Below are positions 8,301-16,429 of a stretch of 22,436 bases of DNA, one piece after another. Below the pieces are notes generated by a model, which did no database searches, had not been told where the DNA came from, and saw only the letters and a program-made list of their open reading frames with translations. Made by a program: the position numbers and the translations under genes. Source of the stretch: a virus; IMG/VR virus record IMGVR_UViG_3300017768_000101, positions 1-22,436 of that record; one strand, written 5' to 3'. Within the stretch, counting starts at the first letter, position 1. Each line of letters opens with the position of its first letter.

Positions 8301-9787
8301 ATGTCATTTATATCTAGACCTAGTTCTTTCATTGATTGAGCAAATGCTTGTGCATCAAAATACACATCAGTTATTCCTTTTTCATTTCCAATTGCTTGAG
8401 TTACACTTTGAAAATCAACTGGGTTTCTTTCCTTTAACTTACTTTCATTTGCTTGTTTTTCTAACGCTTCAAAAAAGACCTCTTGTCTTCTAGCATTTTT
8501 CATTTTATTAACATCTGCTATATATGTAGGACCACCACCAACTAAACCTACTACAGACATACCTTGTATAGTTCTGTAAAAAGTCATTGCTAGTTGTTTT
8601 CCAACTTCAGATATTCCTTCCCAACTTGTAAATTGTGATTCTACGTCTTCTCTACTGTCATACATTACAGCTATTTCACGACCTATTATTTGTGTAAGTT
8701 CTTGCAATGTTTCAGTAGCTGATTCTCCTAAACCTGCCTTGGCATAATTCATAGCAAAGTTTTTTAAAGCATATCTTCCACCCGGTTTAAGTAATTCTTT
8801 GGAAATTTGTTTAGCTGCTGCTCTAGTTAATAATTTTCTTATAGGTGCAGAAACAATACTCATTCCCCAAATTTCTAACGCTGCACTAGTTAATCCAACA
8901 CCAGTTGCAATCCATTTAGAATGATTTTTATCAAACCCTGCATCTACCAAAGAAAGATAAGAATTACCAGATTCAACTGCCCACGAGTCATAAGCAAGTG
9001 ATCCTAAAAAACCAACAACAAATCCACCTTTAGCAGTAAAAGCTGAACCCGGTCCTGTCCAAGAACCTAAAGCTCCACCAACAACTGCACCTGCTCCACC
9101 TTTTGCAAATGCGTGTGGCAAAGTTTTTGAGTATTGTCCAAATATTGCAAAACCTTCTTCAAAAGGACCAGTACCGTCTGCTTCTAATTCTTTCAACCTA
9201 GCATCTATTTCTCCTAGTTCATCTAAAGTTTCTTGGTCAGGATTAGCACTCCATTGTAGTTCAACACCAATATGACCTCTTCTAGTTTGCAATCTACCTT
9301 TTTCCCAACCTTGCATCATGTTTTCTGGGATTTCAGTAAAATCATGGAATAACTTTTCTAGCCCTTGTAAATTATCTATATTGTCATAAGCTAAAGCTGC
9401 AAATTTAGGATCAGTTAATTGTTTATGTAAAACAGGGCTATATCTGGCTAAATTTAAACTGTTTAAATAATCTTCTTGTTTCTTTCTTTTCATCAATACT
9501 ATTGCTTTATCGCTGTCTAAAGAAAGAGATTGTGGTAGTCCTAATTCATCTGCAAGTCTTAACGCTTCACCTACTCTGTTAGGATCTCTTGCCATAACAG
9601 CTTGTAAATTTTGTTTTACTTTTAAATCTGCAAGTTTTTTATCTTGATCAATAAAAGATTGATACAAGTTAGGTCCATTTTGTATGCCCGAAGCGTAATT
9701 ATTGCCAACAATTAAATTACTATTGTCTTCATCAAGACTTTCTTCTTCTTTAAAATCTTTAGCTATGTTGTCGTAAATGTTTGTCAT
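5354..9787 (-). CDS. Polyvalent internal virion protein with ART-like and HETAH zincin domains, 1477 aa
   Basis: Giant internal virion protein in the position of T7 gp16 (about 1318 aa). Gly-rich hydrophobic stretches near residues 225-265 (GGAGAVVGGALGSWTGPGS, then GFVVGFLGSLAY) suggest a membrane-insertion region. A WYPEKKLY motif at about residue 1121, after MADLQALV, is typical of phage polyvalent proteins. An ADP-ribosyltransferase-like domain covers about 1225-1330, with YHHT at 1235-1238 and VYVTT about 30 residues later. HETAH at 1350-1354 is an HExxH zincin motif, and the downstream HESFAYNYEIY could supply a further ligand. The ORF ends at DRMLAS followed by TAA, beyond which the same frame continues as the next gene. 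The start overlaps the preceding stop (ATGA) and has no clear Shine-Dalgarno, implying coupling. No lysozyme or transglycosylase signature is visible. The codons of the ART region end in C far more often than those of its neighbours. Confidence 0.8.
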   Translation of the reverse strand: MTNIYDNIAKDFKEEESLDEDNSNLIVGNNYASGIQNGPNLYQSFIDQDKKLADLKVKQNLQAVMARDPNRVGEALRLADELGLPQSLSLDSDKAIVLMKRKKQEDYLNSLNLARYSPVLHKQLTDPKFAALAYDNIDNLQGLEKLFHDFTEIPENMMQGWEKGRLQTRRGHIGVELQWSANPDQETLDELGEIDARLKELEADGTGPFEEGFAIFGQYSKTLPHAFAKGGAGAVVGGALGSWTGPGSAFTAKGGFVVGFLGSLAYDSWAVESGNSYLSLVDAGFDKNHSKWIATGVGLTSAALEIWGMSIVSAPIRKLLTRAAAKQISKELLKPGGRYALKNFAMNYAKAGLGESATETLQELTQIIGREIAVMYDSREDVESQFTSWEGISEVGKQLAMTFYRTIQGMSVVGLVGGGPTYIADVNKMKNARRQEVFFEALEKQANESKLKERNPVDFQSVTQAIGNEKGITDVYFDAQAFAQSMKELGLDINDIKKVSPTIARQLEVFNNTGTISGNDIVVPIGEYSTKLVGTNLDGILKQHRRFDKDKSFSQAEKTYFQANKDKLEKEATEIANRDANQTKKYRASATKVKKDMAAMLKSSGKFPTRRGQLEGATFYQNLAITLGNRLGILPDEVFKKYPIRIIGPNQIEVAKLLDGTNNQIGQLRQQLKELGPEPTEEAELQNWKTKTDAINDQISDLENEREIFSQQAKPQEQGKLVPQAVFQIARIVENFNFASSKPFATNRDFKIEIQNRVLKEAKKAGIDLSQPTVEVEKYLVQTLLADAQYALIENPNAIGWYNEKVTKAKALLAKIHPELTTDTASNFAFTWALATTSNGIKVDKNFELANEVYSYWKENGTFPIPFGTGKAGRAMTKSFKIINRLIEEKGIEDVEQFMKTTHTVKEVETYTGVEIKDFGKTEIVYGAAVIGPKIGNGFFANLYGNYEQLTLDRWAMRTWGRMTGTLVTDYTKQAKTKRNQLKQYIKALSKEQKKEFEKIINRKLTLGDIDAVAKRIETKTALPANRKLMAAISLVDPNNDVANTITSIKGKPIKGELRIGIGDEIRKAGNSLAGYLDGQKEQPKGPPERRFIEKVFSQVLPVMQQQNPNLTMADLQALVWYPEKKLYDSAKLKEAVVETGYEDNSAPDYANAAASLVATMGISETEIQSTLQEVDNELSIQSEEQSGDTQRDVGESGIVRGTDTFQQQGLESEGTNIDETTGLPLNADGTVTVYHHTNRANAERIKATGELRSVAEPDVYVTTRAIADTGYGNTAVAIRIDPTRLSLDDEFPNGRRDFRLSVGKPRGSIQVETGEFLQQDKFEDSRGGFDPKTLTIFLNQEADISTFFHETAHFMLSVMEDLVLSGQAPPDIQKDFDVLLNFWGVKDVETWSKFDLNQKRQYHESFAYNYEIYIAEEKAAPNIDMQNIFMRFGEYVRNIYKSIRDELNAIYKKENGKELPVLTEEVKAVMDRMLAS
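5851..6258 (-). CDS. Candidate overlapping ORF in the +1 frame inside the polyvalent gene, 135 aa
   Basis: This ORF lies entirely inside the 1477-aa gene, shifted by one base, and spans main-frame residues about 1177-1312. Its ATG at 6258 is preceded by a perfect ribosome binding site, CAGGAGGTAGACAATG, stronger than that of most accepted genes here. The product begins MSYQYNPRSNQETHNE, is acidic and Gln/Ser/Leu-rich, and the C-terminal half (LPPELSQILAMAIQQL, then EEISDSQLESLEDLFK) reads as plausible amphipathic helices. It has no recognised family. The region has much higher G+C than its flanks, which lowers the chance of stops in every frame, so the open length alone is not proof. The main frame here encodes a recognisable ART-like fold, so this would be an overprinted gene or a chance ORF. 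Confidence 0.35.
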   Translation of the reverse strand: MSYQYNPRSNQETHNEMLENLELYEELILSNNKDSNQKEQTLTRLQDSPLMQTEQLPSTTTPIEQTQNESKLQVNSEVLQNLMSTLPPELSQILAMAIQQLPSESTLLDLVSMMNSLTDEEISDSQLESLEDLFK

Positions 9788-12213
9788 TTCATATTACTTT
9801 GTAAAAAATCAGCTGAATACGCATTCATGTCTAAATCATTATCAGCCGTTGGCCTTCCACCACGATCCCAAAATATGGCTATATTTTGTGCTGTTACTGG
9901 TATGCCATTGTCTAATAATATTTGTACTATATTTTCTCTTTGATATTTATTTATATCTTTTATCCACACAGTTTTGCCATTTGCTTTGACGTATATATCA
10001 TCAAATTGATCTTCATCTATTGATGCAAGAGGTAACGCAAAATCATCGCCACCCATATTCCATGCCCAAGTCCATTCTTTTGGATCAAGTATTACTTTGT
10101 CATTTAATATTTCAACTAACAATTCTCTTTTTCTTTCACGACCTACTTTGTTACCAGTTTTTCGTTCTTCTTCTGCTATTGAATTTCTCCATGCATCTTG
10201 TATTTGTATGTAATCATCTTTAAGTGTATCATCAGCATCTGTTCTATATAAATCAGCAAACCCTGCTTTTTTTAACTCATTTTTAAGCATAATGTTATCA
10301 GTACCTACAGCACTTACATCTTCACTAGTTTTTAATGAGTCTGCATAAGCAGTTAATTTTGCGTAATCAACTTTGTTTAAACTAGTACGATACATTTCTA
10401 AATTATTTTTTAATTCTCCGGGATTATCAATAAGCTGTATTACTGCGTTTTTATCTGACTCTAGTGGCTGTCCTTTTTTTAATCTTTCTTGATCTTTTAG
10501 CGTAAACATACTTATATCTATACCATTAGCTTCAAGATCTCTCCACCCACCGTCTTTAGACAAGGCTATTTCTTGTGCTTTTAAATATGTTTCATTATAT
10601 TGATTTGTTCTTTGATCATTTAACTGGTTGTATTTTAATTTTAAATCTTCTTTTGCATAAGCTAATTGTTTAGGATCATCTATTGTATTTTCTAAATGTT
10701 TTTCGTATACACTTAATGGTTGTAAACCTGTTACACCATTAACGTCTTTGTATCTAACACCTTCTTGTAAAATTTTTATATCTTTAATTACTTGATTAGT
10801 ATATTTTTTATTATTAGTTTCCCACTCTGCTGTGGCATTTTCGTATTGTTTTGAACCTGATTTTGTATTTGGGTAATCATCGCGGTTTGGTTTTGCTACA
10901 TTATTTGTAAATTTTTTATCAACTTCTTTAATAAATAATTTATTAAACTCATTTAAAACTTTTGCATCAATTTCTCTTTTATATCCTTCATCAGTTTCAT
11001 ATTTATCTTTATCAATTTTTACATTTTTAAGTGCTTTTGTATAAAACTTGTCAGCTTTTTCTACACCTATTGTCTGTATAGCAAACAAATGTGATGGTTG
11101 ATTTACTTCACTTATTAATATAGTAGAATCTGCTTGGAAAAATTTTGATTCATTTCTTTTTTGTTCTAATATATTAACCCTTTCATCTCTAGTAAAATCT
11201 TCTACGTTTAATTCATTTGAATGAAATCCATCAATACATATTCCGTCATTATTATTATCTTCATTATTATTAGATGCTAAACACAATGTAAGATTTGCTT
11301 GGTTTGAAAAACTTGTATCTGTTGGATTATTGTTATTTAATATATGATTTACTATTTCACCGGCATTATAATCTTTATGTTTTTCTTTAACTGATTGCAC
11401 TAAAACTGCTGCACTATCTTGATCTATATCACCTGCCTGATAATGTGCAGTAATGTATTCAGTTATTTGCCCCCATTTTTCTTGTTTTGCTAAAGTATTT
11501 ATTACACCTTCATGGATTTTCATATTATATTCACTAACTCTTCTTAGCCACTCTTGACTTGTTTTTTCGCCCCTAGTTATTAGTCCATCATTTATTGCTT
11601 GTTCTTCTAATAATTGTAAACCTGCTACACGACTTGTATTGTGTTCACTTGTAGGATCTTTCCATGCTTCTGCATCAACAATAGAAGCATTTTGATAATT
11701 ACCAATTGTTACTTTACGTTCATTATCTGCATAATCACGTTGTGCTTTTATTGAATGTGTAGTCATGCTTGATTGTGCTGACTTAATAGACACCTGTGCC
11801 AGATTTTCAAACATATATTTAACAACACCGTTACTTGCTTTACCTGTGTAATTTTCTAATAAATCTTTTATTTTGCCGTTATATACATCGTATTGTCTTT
11901 TTGGTTCGCCACCTTCTGTATCTGAAGGAACTGTGGCAACAGCAAGTGCTCCTTCTAAATCTAAATAATCTCGTCTTATAGTATCTAAATCAGAATAAAA
12001 ATTATTAAATAGTTGCTTAGATTCCGCATCATTTATTTCGTCATCTATTTTATTTAATACTTGCCCAAACTCTTGTTGAGCTTTACCCATGCGGATTATA
12101 TCGTCAGATACTACATCTTGTTGTGGTTTTACATCAGTAGCACCAAACTGCACTTCAGAACCTGTGTCTACCTGTTGAGTTAAGTTGTAGTTTTGAAAAG
12201 GTACTTTTGCCAT
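9784..12213 (-). CDS. Internal virion core protein, T7 gp15-like, 809 aa
   Basis: Its size (T7 gp15 is about 747 aa) and its position between a gp14-like gene and the giant last internal protein support a gp15-type core or ejection protein. It would form part of the internal core and then the conduit through which DNA enters the cell. The chain is hydrophilic and largely helical. It starts with a disordered Gln-rich leader (MAKVPFQNYNLTQQV) and continues with helical segments such as MGKAQQEFGQVLNKIDDEIN. A short Asn/Asp-rich loop (EDNNNDGICIDG) sits near residue 315, and the C-terminal part includes IFWDRGGRPT. No enzymatic motif was recognised. There is no Shine-Dalgarno: the upstream gene ends TAA, two bases, ATG (TAATTATG), so translation is probably coupled. 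Its own stop overlaps the next start as ATGA. Confidence 0.78.
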   Translation of the reverse strand: MAKVPFQNYNLTQQVDTGSEVQFGATDVKPQQDVVSDDIIRMGKAQQEFGQVLNKIDDEINDAESKQLFNNFYSDLDTIRRDYLDLEGALAVATVPSDTEGGEPKRQYDVYNGKIKDLLENYTGKASNGVVKYMFENLAQVSIKSAQSSMTTHSIKAQRDYADNERKVTIGNYQNASIVDAEAWKDPTSEHNTSRVAGLQLLEEQAINDGLITRGEKTSQEWLRRVSEYNMKIHEGVINTLAKQEKWGQITEYITAHYQAGDIDQDSAAVLVQSVKEKHKDYNAGEIVNHILNNNNPTDTSFSNQANLTLCLASNNNEDNNNDGICIDGFHSNELNVEDFTRDERVNILEQKRNESKFFQADSTILISEVNQPSHLFAIQTIGVEKADKFYTKALKNVKIDKDKYETDEGYKREIDAKVLNEFNKLFIKEVDKKFTNNVAKPNRDDYPNTKSGSKQYENATAEWETNNKKYTNQVIKDIKILQEGVRYKDVNGVTGLQPLSVYEKHLENTIDDPKQLAYAKEDLKLKYNQLNDQRTNQYNETYLKAQEIALSKDGGWRDLEANGIDISMFTLKDQERLKKGQPLESDKNAVIQLIDNPGELKNNLEMYRTSLNKVDYAKLTAYADSLKTSEDVSAVGTDNIMLKNELKKAGFADLYRTDADDTLKDDYIQIQDAWRNSIAEEERKTGNKVGRERKRELLVEILNDKVILDPKEWTWAWNMGGDDFALPLASIDEDQFDDIYVKANGKTVWIKDINKYQRENIVQILLDNGIPVTAQNIAIFWDRGGRPTADNDLDMNAYSADFLQSNMK

Positions 12214-12215
12214 AA

Positions 12216-12830
12216 TTATGTAACGGTTGGTGTTGCTGTTGTTGCTGTTGTATTTGTCAACATTCCAGATGGCAAACTACCAAGAACATTACCTGTGCCT
12301 GTTAGCAAACTACTACTCATATTCATAAACGGACTAATAGAAGATGCTGTAGCAAACATATTGCTTGCACTCATTCCATACATACTTCCTTGTATTCCTA
12401 AACCTACAGCTTCTAATCGTTTGTTTTCTGCTGCTCTAACTTTATTAGAATTCATTGTCATTTTATCTATTTCTGCCAAAATATCATTACTAATTATCGA
12501 CTCTAAATTACTACCTACACCTCTTACACCACCTCTAGATGCTATAGATACTATGTTTTTAGATTTTGCCTTTCCCTGTTTTAAAGTCAATATTTGATAT
12601 TGTTTATTAAACGATCTCATTATGTGTTGTGCTTGACTTTCTTTTTGACGCATATTAAAAAGAGACATATCTTTTTTATGCTGCAAACTTAAAGCTAAAC
12701 CTTTTGTTTTATATTTTTCTGCACTTGCTGCGTAAAAAGAACCAACAGCACCACTTACTGCACCAAAACCTTGTGTAATTATCCCTGCTTGACCTAAAGG
12801 ACTTAAATCACTCCAACCTATTTTAGCCAT
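12216..12830 (-). CDS. Internal virion protein, T7 gp14-like, 204 aa
   Basis: Its length (T7 gp14 is 196 aa) and its place as first gene of the internal-protein block, right after tail tubular protein B, fit a gp14-like protein, which in T7 forms the outer-membrane part of the ejection channel. Residues about 12-38 are Gly/Ala-rich and weakly hydrophobic (GQAGIITQGFGAVSGAVGSF). A long charged helix follows (KDMSLFNMRQKESQAQHI), then a Gly/Arg turn and a Ser/Met/Gly-rich tail ending in Thr repeats. The start at 12830 has AGGA eight bases upstream. A candidate late promoter lies 66 bases upstream, making this the leader gene of the internal-protein unit. Sequence identity to gp14 is not obvious by eye, so the assignment rests on size, order and composition. 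Confidence 0.7.
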   Translation of the reverse strand: MAKIGWSDLSPLGQAGIITQGFGAVSGAVGSFYAASAEKYKTKGLALSLQHKKDMSLFNMRQKESQAQHIMRSFNKQYQILTLKQGKAKSKNIVSIASRGGVRGVGSNLESIISNDILAEIDKMTMNSNKVRAAENKRLEAVGLGIQGSMYGMSASNMFATASSISPFMNMSSSLLTGTGNVLGSLPSGMLTNTTATTATPTVT

Positions 12831-12896
12831 TTTTTTATCCTCGTTGTCATAAGTTCAACACTTCCTTATTTTTTAGTATAACTACATAATATCTGC

Positions 12897-12908
12897 TTAC
12901 GGTCACAC
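12897..12908 (-). promoter_or_regulatory. Candidate late promoter motif, copy 2 (internal virion proteins)
   Basis: Perfect GTGTGACCGTAA on the minus strand. Its first G is the last base of the TAG stop of tail tubular protein B, so it starts exactly at the gene boundary. The 66 bases to the next ATG are AT-rich. The location corresponds to phi-13 of T7, upstream of the internal-core genes. Confidence 0.6.
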
Positions 12909-15376
12909 TATCCACCCATAGCTACTTCTAATGTTAAACCTACAATAGTTAATGGTAATGGGTCAGTTTGTCGTACAAATAATTGTCCATTATCTTGCCA
13001 TTGAGGTGTAAGCATAATTTTTATATCTTGTGTTTTTAAATCTGGTGGCGATCCATATGGTTCTGTTGTACGTTGTTTTGCTTCGACCAATTTATCCGCA
13101 GAAGGACCAGCAAAAATACCAGATGATTCTAATACCCGTAGGAATACATGGTTTAAATTTTTAACACGGCCTTGTCCAAATGCTTCTATTTGTAATGCTA
13201 ATGGTAAAGTCTGCAAATCACTTTCATAAGGTAAACCTACATGAACAACACTAGATGCTCGATCTAATGTAATAGAACCGCTAGAAACTACTTTTTGTGG
13301 ATGTACAGCACCATCAGCTAAGATGCTTACTGTTTTGCCTTCTAAATGTGATAATCCAGCAGTAAAAACATTTCTTGCCACTTCAAAATTTGTTAGTCCT
13401 GTATTTCGTAAACTAGCAGGTAAATCTACGTCTAATTTAACTGTTGCTACGGTTGCACTACTAGTAGAAACAATATTGCATCTGTAATAAGTTGTGCCGT
13501 CTACTAAAACAATTGCATCGCCAATATCAGCAACACTAGGAGGTGCATTAAATAAATTGTAATTAGCAGTTATAGTAACGCTTTCACCTCTTGTATAATT
13601 TGTACCGCCAGATATAGTTACGTTTTGGCCTGTGTTTGTATTTGTACCATTATATGTTGCCCCTGCATCTACAAAAAAATTATCTCGTTGCGTTTCATAT
13701 AGCCTTGTACCCATCCGTTCTATATATCGTTTACTTGCACCATTAATAGTTCTTTTTACAACGCAATAAGTAACGTCATCATTACCTTCAGATACGCAAG
13801 CTACACTTTCAAACAAACCATCTGTATCATGCTGATGCCATGCACCTATTTGTTGCTCTGGTACATATGTAAGACCTAATAATTTACCACTACTACTAAC
13901 TGCCCACACAATAGGTATTGGTGATTTTGATAAACCCATATCTACAATTGTAAAATTATCAAATAAATGCGGAGCACGAAGAGATAAATCACCTGTAATA
14001 AATCCATTAGCTTGCCAGTTATAACCTAATTCTCTTACATGACCGCCACGAGCAGCACCATATACCAAACTATTATTGACAATTACTGGTTGTGAATTAT
14101 TAGCACCAACATATGATTGTGGCTTTACTGATATAGATGTAGGTGTTATGGCATCACTATTAACAGAAGTTACTCTCCATTCTGCTGATCCTGTAAGCAT
14201 AAGTAAATTTGTTAAAGGGACAATATGTCTTATAGTATTTGCTTCACGAGCAGCAACTCTAAACTCAATACGATCATCATCTCGTATTGGTAATCCAAAA
14301 GACATATTACTTTCAGTACCAGATTTAGTCATCCATATGTTTTGTGGTGCATTATTTGTACCTGCAAAAACTCTACGTTGTTCAAAATAAGATACAGCAC
14401 CGGGATAATTACCAGTACCTACAAAATCATTTTCATGTATTGGTGGTGTTCTAGAAAAGTCTGGTGAAATATTATCGTCTACAAGTGTTGTTGTAGTTGT
14501 TTCTCCAAGAAATCCATATATACCACCTTGTTGTTTATAAACTCTATATCTACTAGCATCAGTTACTGAATTCCATGTAATAGTATTTTTTGCTCCAGTA
14601 ACAAATATATTATTATTTACAGATGCAGCAGATGATTGATTACTTTCATCTACTAAATTTGCTTTTACTGCCGTAACAACATATTCATGTGCTTGATAAG
14701 TATCTGTATTTGTTGTAGTAGATGATGGTATATACATAGAAGAACTAACACCAGTAGGTGCTGCCAAAGGACTACCAAAATCAATTACACGCAATTCCCA
14801 TTGTGTTGCACCAAGTCTTCTTAATTCTCTAGGTGCATGATTAGGATGCACTATTGTTATAACGTCAGCAGATTGTACATAATGTACATCAAACAATTCT
14901 GCTTCTAAATATGGATGTGGTACTTCATACGTCATATCAGCAGGTAATGCATACCAATTTGTAGAGTTTGGTGGCTGACTATTAGAATGAACAGTTTTAG
15001 AATAATAATTTGTACCGCTATGTTTAGCTATTGAACCAACTACATAATTAGTACCGCCACTCCATGCTGATCCATCGCTATAATTTAAAGTTAGTCCTTG
15101 TGTATGAAACCTAAAATATTGATCACCAAACTCAATTACCATAGTTTGAGTTGTATTAAATGTAAAAGATAATAACCTTGTAGATTTTGCACTATATTTA
15201 ACTTCTTTTACAAAAGCAAATCCCGGTCTGTTTTGGGCAGGTCCTTGTGGTTTAGCAATAAAATTACGCATTGTTGCTGCACCTTGTTGAAACTTATTAT
15301 CAGCAATACGGCCAAACATTTCTGGTGATATTTCACCAGCAGAAAATGCTTGTTTAAAATTTCGTGTTACAGGCAT
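12908..15376 (-). CDS. Tail tubular protein B (nozzle), T7 gp12-like, 822 aa
   Basis: Forms the hexameric nozzle at the tip of the short tail, below the gp11-like ring. The N-terminus is characteristic of the family: NFKQAFSAGEISPEMFGR, then MRNFIAKPQGPAQNRPGF and RLLSFTFNTTQTMVIEFGD. A segment at about residues 100-150 (W..GTNYVVGSIAKHSGTNYY...NW) resembles a small carbohydrate-binding insert. Residues about 260-315 (ITWNSVTDASRYRVYKQQGG) look like a fibronectin-III-type insert. The core continues with RRVFAGTNNAPQNIWMTKSG, typical of this family. The start at 15376 has a very strong Shine-Dalgarno (GGGAGGT) lying in the last codons of the upstream gene, whose stop is 3 bases away. The TAG stop abuts candidate promoter copy 2. 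Confidence 0.92.
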   Translation of the reverse strand: MPVTRNFKQAFSAGEISPEMFGRIADNKFQQGAATMRNFIAKPQGPAQNRPGFAFVKEVKYSAKSTRLLSFTFNTTQTMVIEFGDQYFRFHTQGLTLNYSDGSAWSGGTNYVVGSIAKHSGTNYYSKTVHSNSQPPNSTNWYALPADMTYEVPHPYLEAELFDVHYVQSADVITIVHPNHAPRELRRLGATQWELRVIDFGSPLAAPTGVSSSMYIPSSTTTNTDTYQAHEYVVTAVKANLVDESNQSSAASVNNNIFVTGAKNTITWNSVTDASRYRVYKQQGGIYGFLGETTTTTLVDDNISPDFSRTPPIHENDFVGTGNYPGAVSYFEQRRVFAGTNNAPQNIWMTKSGTESNMSFGLPIRDDDRIEFRVAAREANTIRHIVPLTNLLMLTGSAEWRVTSVNSDAITPTSISVKPQSYVGANNSQPVIVNNSLVYGAARGGHVRELGYNWQANGFITGDLSLRAPHLFDNFTIVDMGLSKSPIPIVWAVSSSGKLLGLTYVPEQQIGAWHQHDTDGLFESVACVSEGNDDVTYCVVKRTINGASKRYIERMGTRLYETQRDNFFVDAGATYNGTNTNTGQNVTISGGTNYTRGESVTITANYNLFNAPPSVADIGDAIVLVDGTTYYRCNIVSTSSATVATVKLDVDLPASLRNTGLTNFEVARNVFTAGLSHLEGKTVSILADGAVHPQKVVSSGSITLDRASSVVHVGLPYESDLQTLPLALQIEAFGQGRVKNLNHVFLRVLESSGIFAGPSADKLVEAKQRTTEPYGSPPDLKTQDIKIMLTPQWQDNGQLFVRQTDPLPLTIVGLTLEVAMGG

Positions 15377-15379
15377 AGA

Positions 15380-16048
15380 TTACCTCCCAGATGTCCAAGG
15401 TACTATATGTTCTACTGTTATATCTCTGTGTAAATTATCAGATTGTTTTGCACTATTTAAATAATTTACCATCATTTGAGAACTACGTTTTGCTTCTGCT
15501 GCTCCTTGATCACCTTTAATTACAGGACCTGCAAGCATAGATGCCAAATGCCATGACAACGTAACAACAAATAAAGGAGAAAATAATGACGAATCAGTTA
15601 TAAACGATTGATATCGCAACATTGCATTTTCTTGATTTGTGTAAATATATTCACCTTCTACTGCAAATTGTTGTGGTGTATATTGCCCTGCCACAATTGT
15701 TGGTGCATAGTTAGATGTTATTCCTCCGGGAGTATCCCCTGCTGACATTCTTGTAGCGTAATCGTTTTGTGAAGTAGGAGATATTATTGCAACAGGAGAC
15801 ATCATATCCGCAGGTGCAACATATGCATAATCCCATTGGTCAAGGCTATTAGTAGTAAGTGCTAAATTTCCACGTTTGGCTGCAAAATTCCATGTATGCA
15901 TTTCTAATAAACTGTTTCTAGCAATTGGATAAAAACGTGCAGCTTTTTCTGCTTGTGCCGATCCCTCTGGTGGAGATAGCGATGCTATTGTTGCATCATC
16001 ACCCAAATGAGCTAGGGCAAGGTTGCAAATATCTACTTCGGTTGCCAT
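15380..16048 (-). CDS. Tail tubular protein A (gatekeeper ring), T7 gp11-like, 222 aa
   Basis: Head-tail adaptor forming the dodecameric ring between portal and nozzle. The N-terminus is strongly diagnostic (EVDICNLALAHLGD, PPEGSAQAEKAARFYPIAR, LLEMHTWNFAAKR), as is the later GEYIYTN segment. The length is close to T7 gp11 (196 aa). It starts at 16048 with AGGAG (16054-16058) six bases upstream. The intrinsic terminator at 16061-16097 lies just ahead of that ribosome binding site, so expression depends on read-through from the capsid genes or on an unseen local promoter. It is followed at once by tail tubular protein B. Confidence 0.93.
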   Translation of the reverse strand: MATEVDICNLALAHLGDDATIASLSPPEGSAQAEKAARFYPIARNSLLEMHTWNFAAKRGNLALTTNSLDQWDYAYVAPADMMSPVAIISPTSQNDYATRMSAGDTPGGITSNYAPTIVAGQYTPQQFAVEGEYIYTNQENAMLRYQSFITDSSLFSPLFVVTLSWHLASMLAGPVIKGDQGAAEAKRSSQMMVNYLNSAKQSDNLHRDITVEHIVPWTSGR

Positions 16049-16060
16049 TACATCTCCTAT

Positions 16061-16097
16061 AAAAAGAGGAGCATAGCAGTAATACTACTAGCCCCCT
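16061..16097 (-). terminator. Intrinsic terminator between head and tail genes (T-phi-like position)
   Basis: On the minus strand GGGGGC-TAGTAG, loop TATTA, CTGCTA, a bulged T, then GCTCCTC followed by TTTTT. The inner stem has six pairs with one G-U, the outer stem about five more with one G-U. A T-run follows directly. It lies after the capsid, cement and SAP-like genes and before tail tubular protein A. T7 T-phi occupies the same position between genes 10 and 11 and lowers tail-gene expression relative to capsid. Confidence 0.8.
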
Positions 16098-16121
16098 GTA
16101 AGTTAAATAAGAAGACTAAAC

Positions 16122-16415
16122 CTATTTACTAGCTGCTTCAAGTTGTTTAATCAGAGTATCTTTTGTTTGTCTTCTATCAAGTTCAAGACCGATAGTGCGA
16201 CCATAAACTTCAAGTTCTGCTTTAGTCATCAATTCTAAATTAGTAGTCTTTACTTCAGACGCTACAGGTGTAGTAGACGCTACAGGTGTCTGAGGTTCTT
16301 GACCACTAATCAATACAAGATGCTTGCAAAACTCTCCGTTATACTCAAATTCTTCGTCAGCTTCTCTCATGGATTGACCAACGAAACACTTAATTTTTGC
16401 TTTGTAAATAGGCAT
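16122..16415 (-). CDS. Small protein with C-terminal SAP/HeH-like helices, 97 aa
   Basis: The N-terminal third (MPIYKAKIKCFVGQSMREA, then EFEYNGEFCKHL) looks like a small beta-rich domain. A Thr/Val/Pro linker (TPVASTTPVAS) separates it from a C-terminal helix-loop-helix of about 35 residues (LMTKAELEVYGRTIGLEL, then RQTKDTLIKQLE). That part resembles the SAP/HeH (LEM-like) fold, often appended to small phage head proteins and usually linked to nucleic-acid or protein binding. It sits 14 bases after the cement gene and is the last gene before the terminator, so it is probably co-expressed with capsid. No clear Shine-Dalgarno precedes the ATG. The exact virion role is unknown. Confidence 0.7.
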   Translation of the reverse strand: MPIYKAKIKCFVGQSMREADEEFEYNGEFCKHLVLISGQEPQTPVASTTPVASEVKTTNLELMTKAELEVYGRTIGLELDRRQTKDTLIKQLEAASK

Positions 16416-16429
16416 AAGTCTTTTTTAGT

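Noticed and set aside
11240-11285. EF-hand-like loop (EDNNNDGICIDG) in the 809-aa core protein
   Set aside because: The position-12 acidic residue of a true EF-hand is missing and the segment is Asn-rich low complexity, so calcium binding is not supported.
12897-12914. On the plus strand copy 2 reads TTACGGTCACACTAT, similar to the SP6 promoter, suggesting rightward promoters
   Set aside because: The ACTAT extension occurs in only one of four copies, and rightward transcription would be antisense to every gene here. Minus-strand function fits all block boundaries better, though orientation is not proven.
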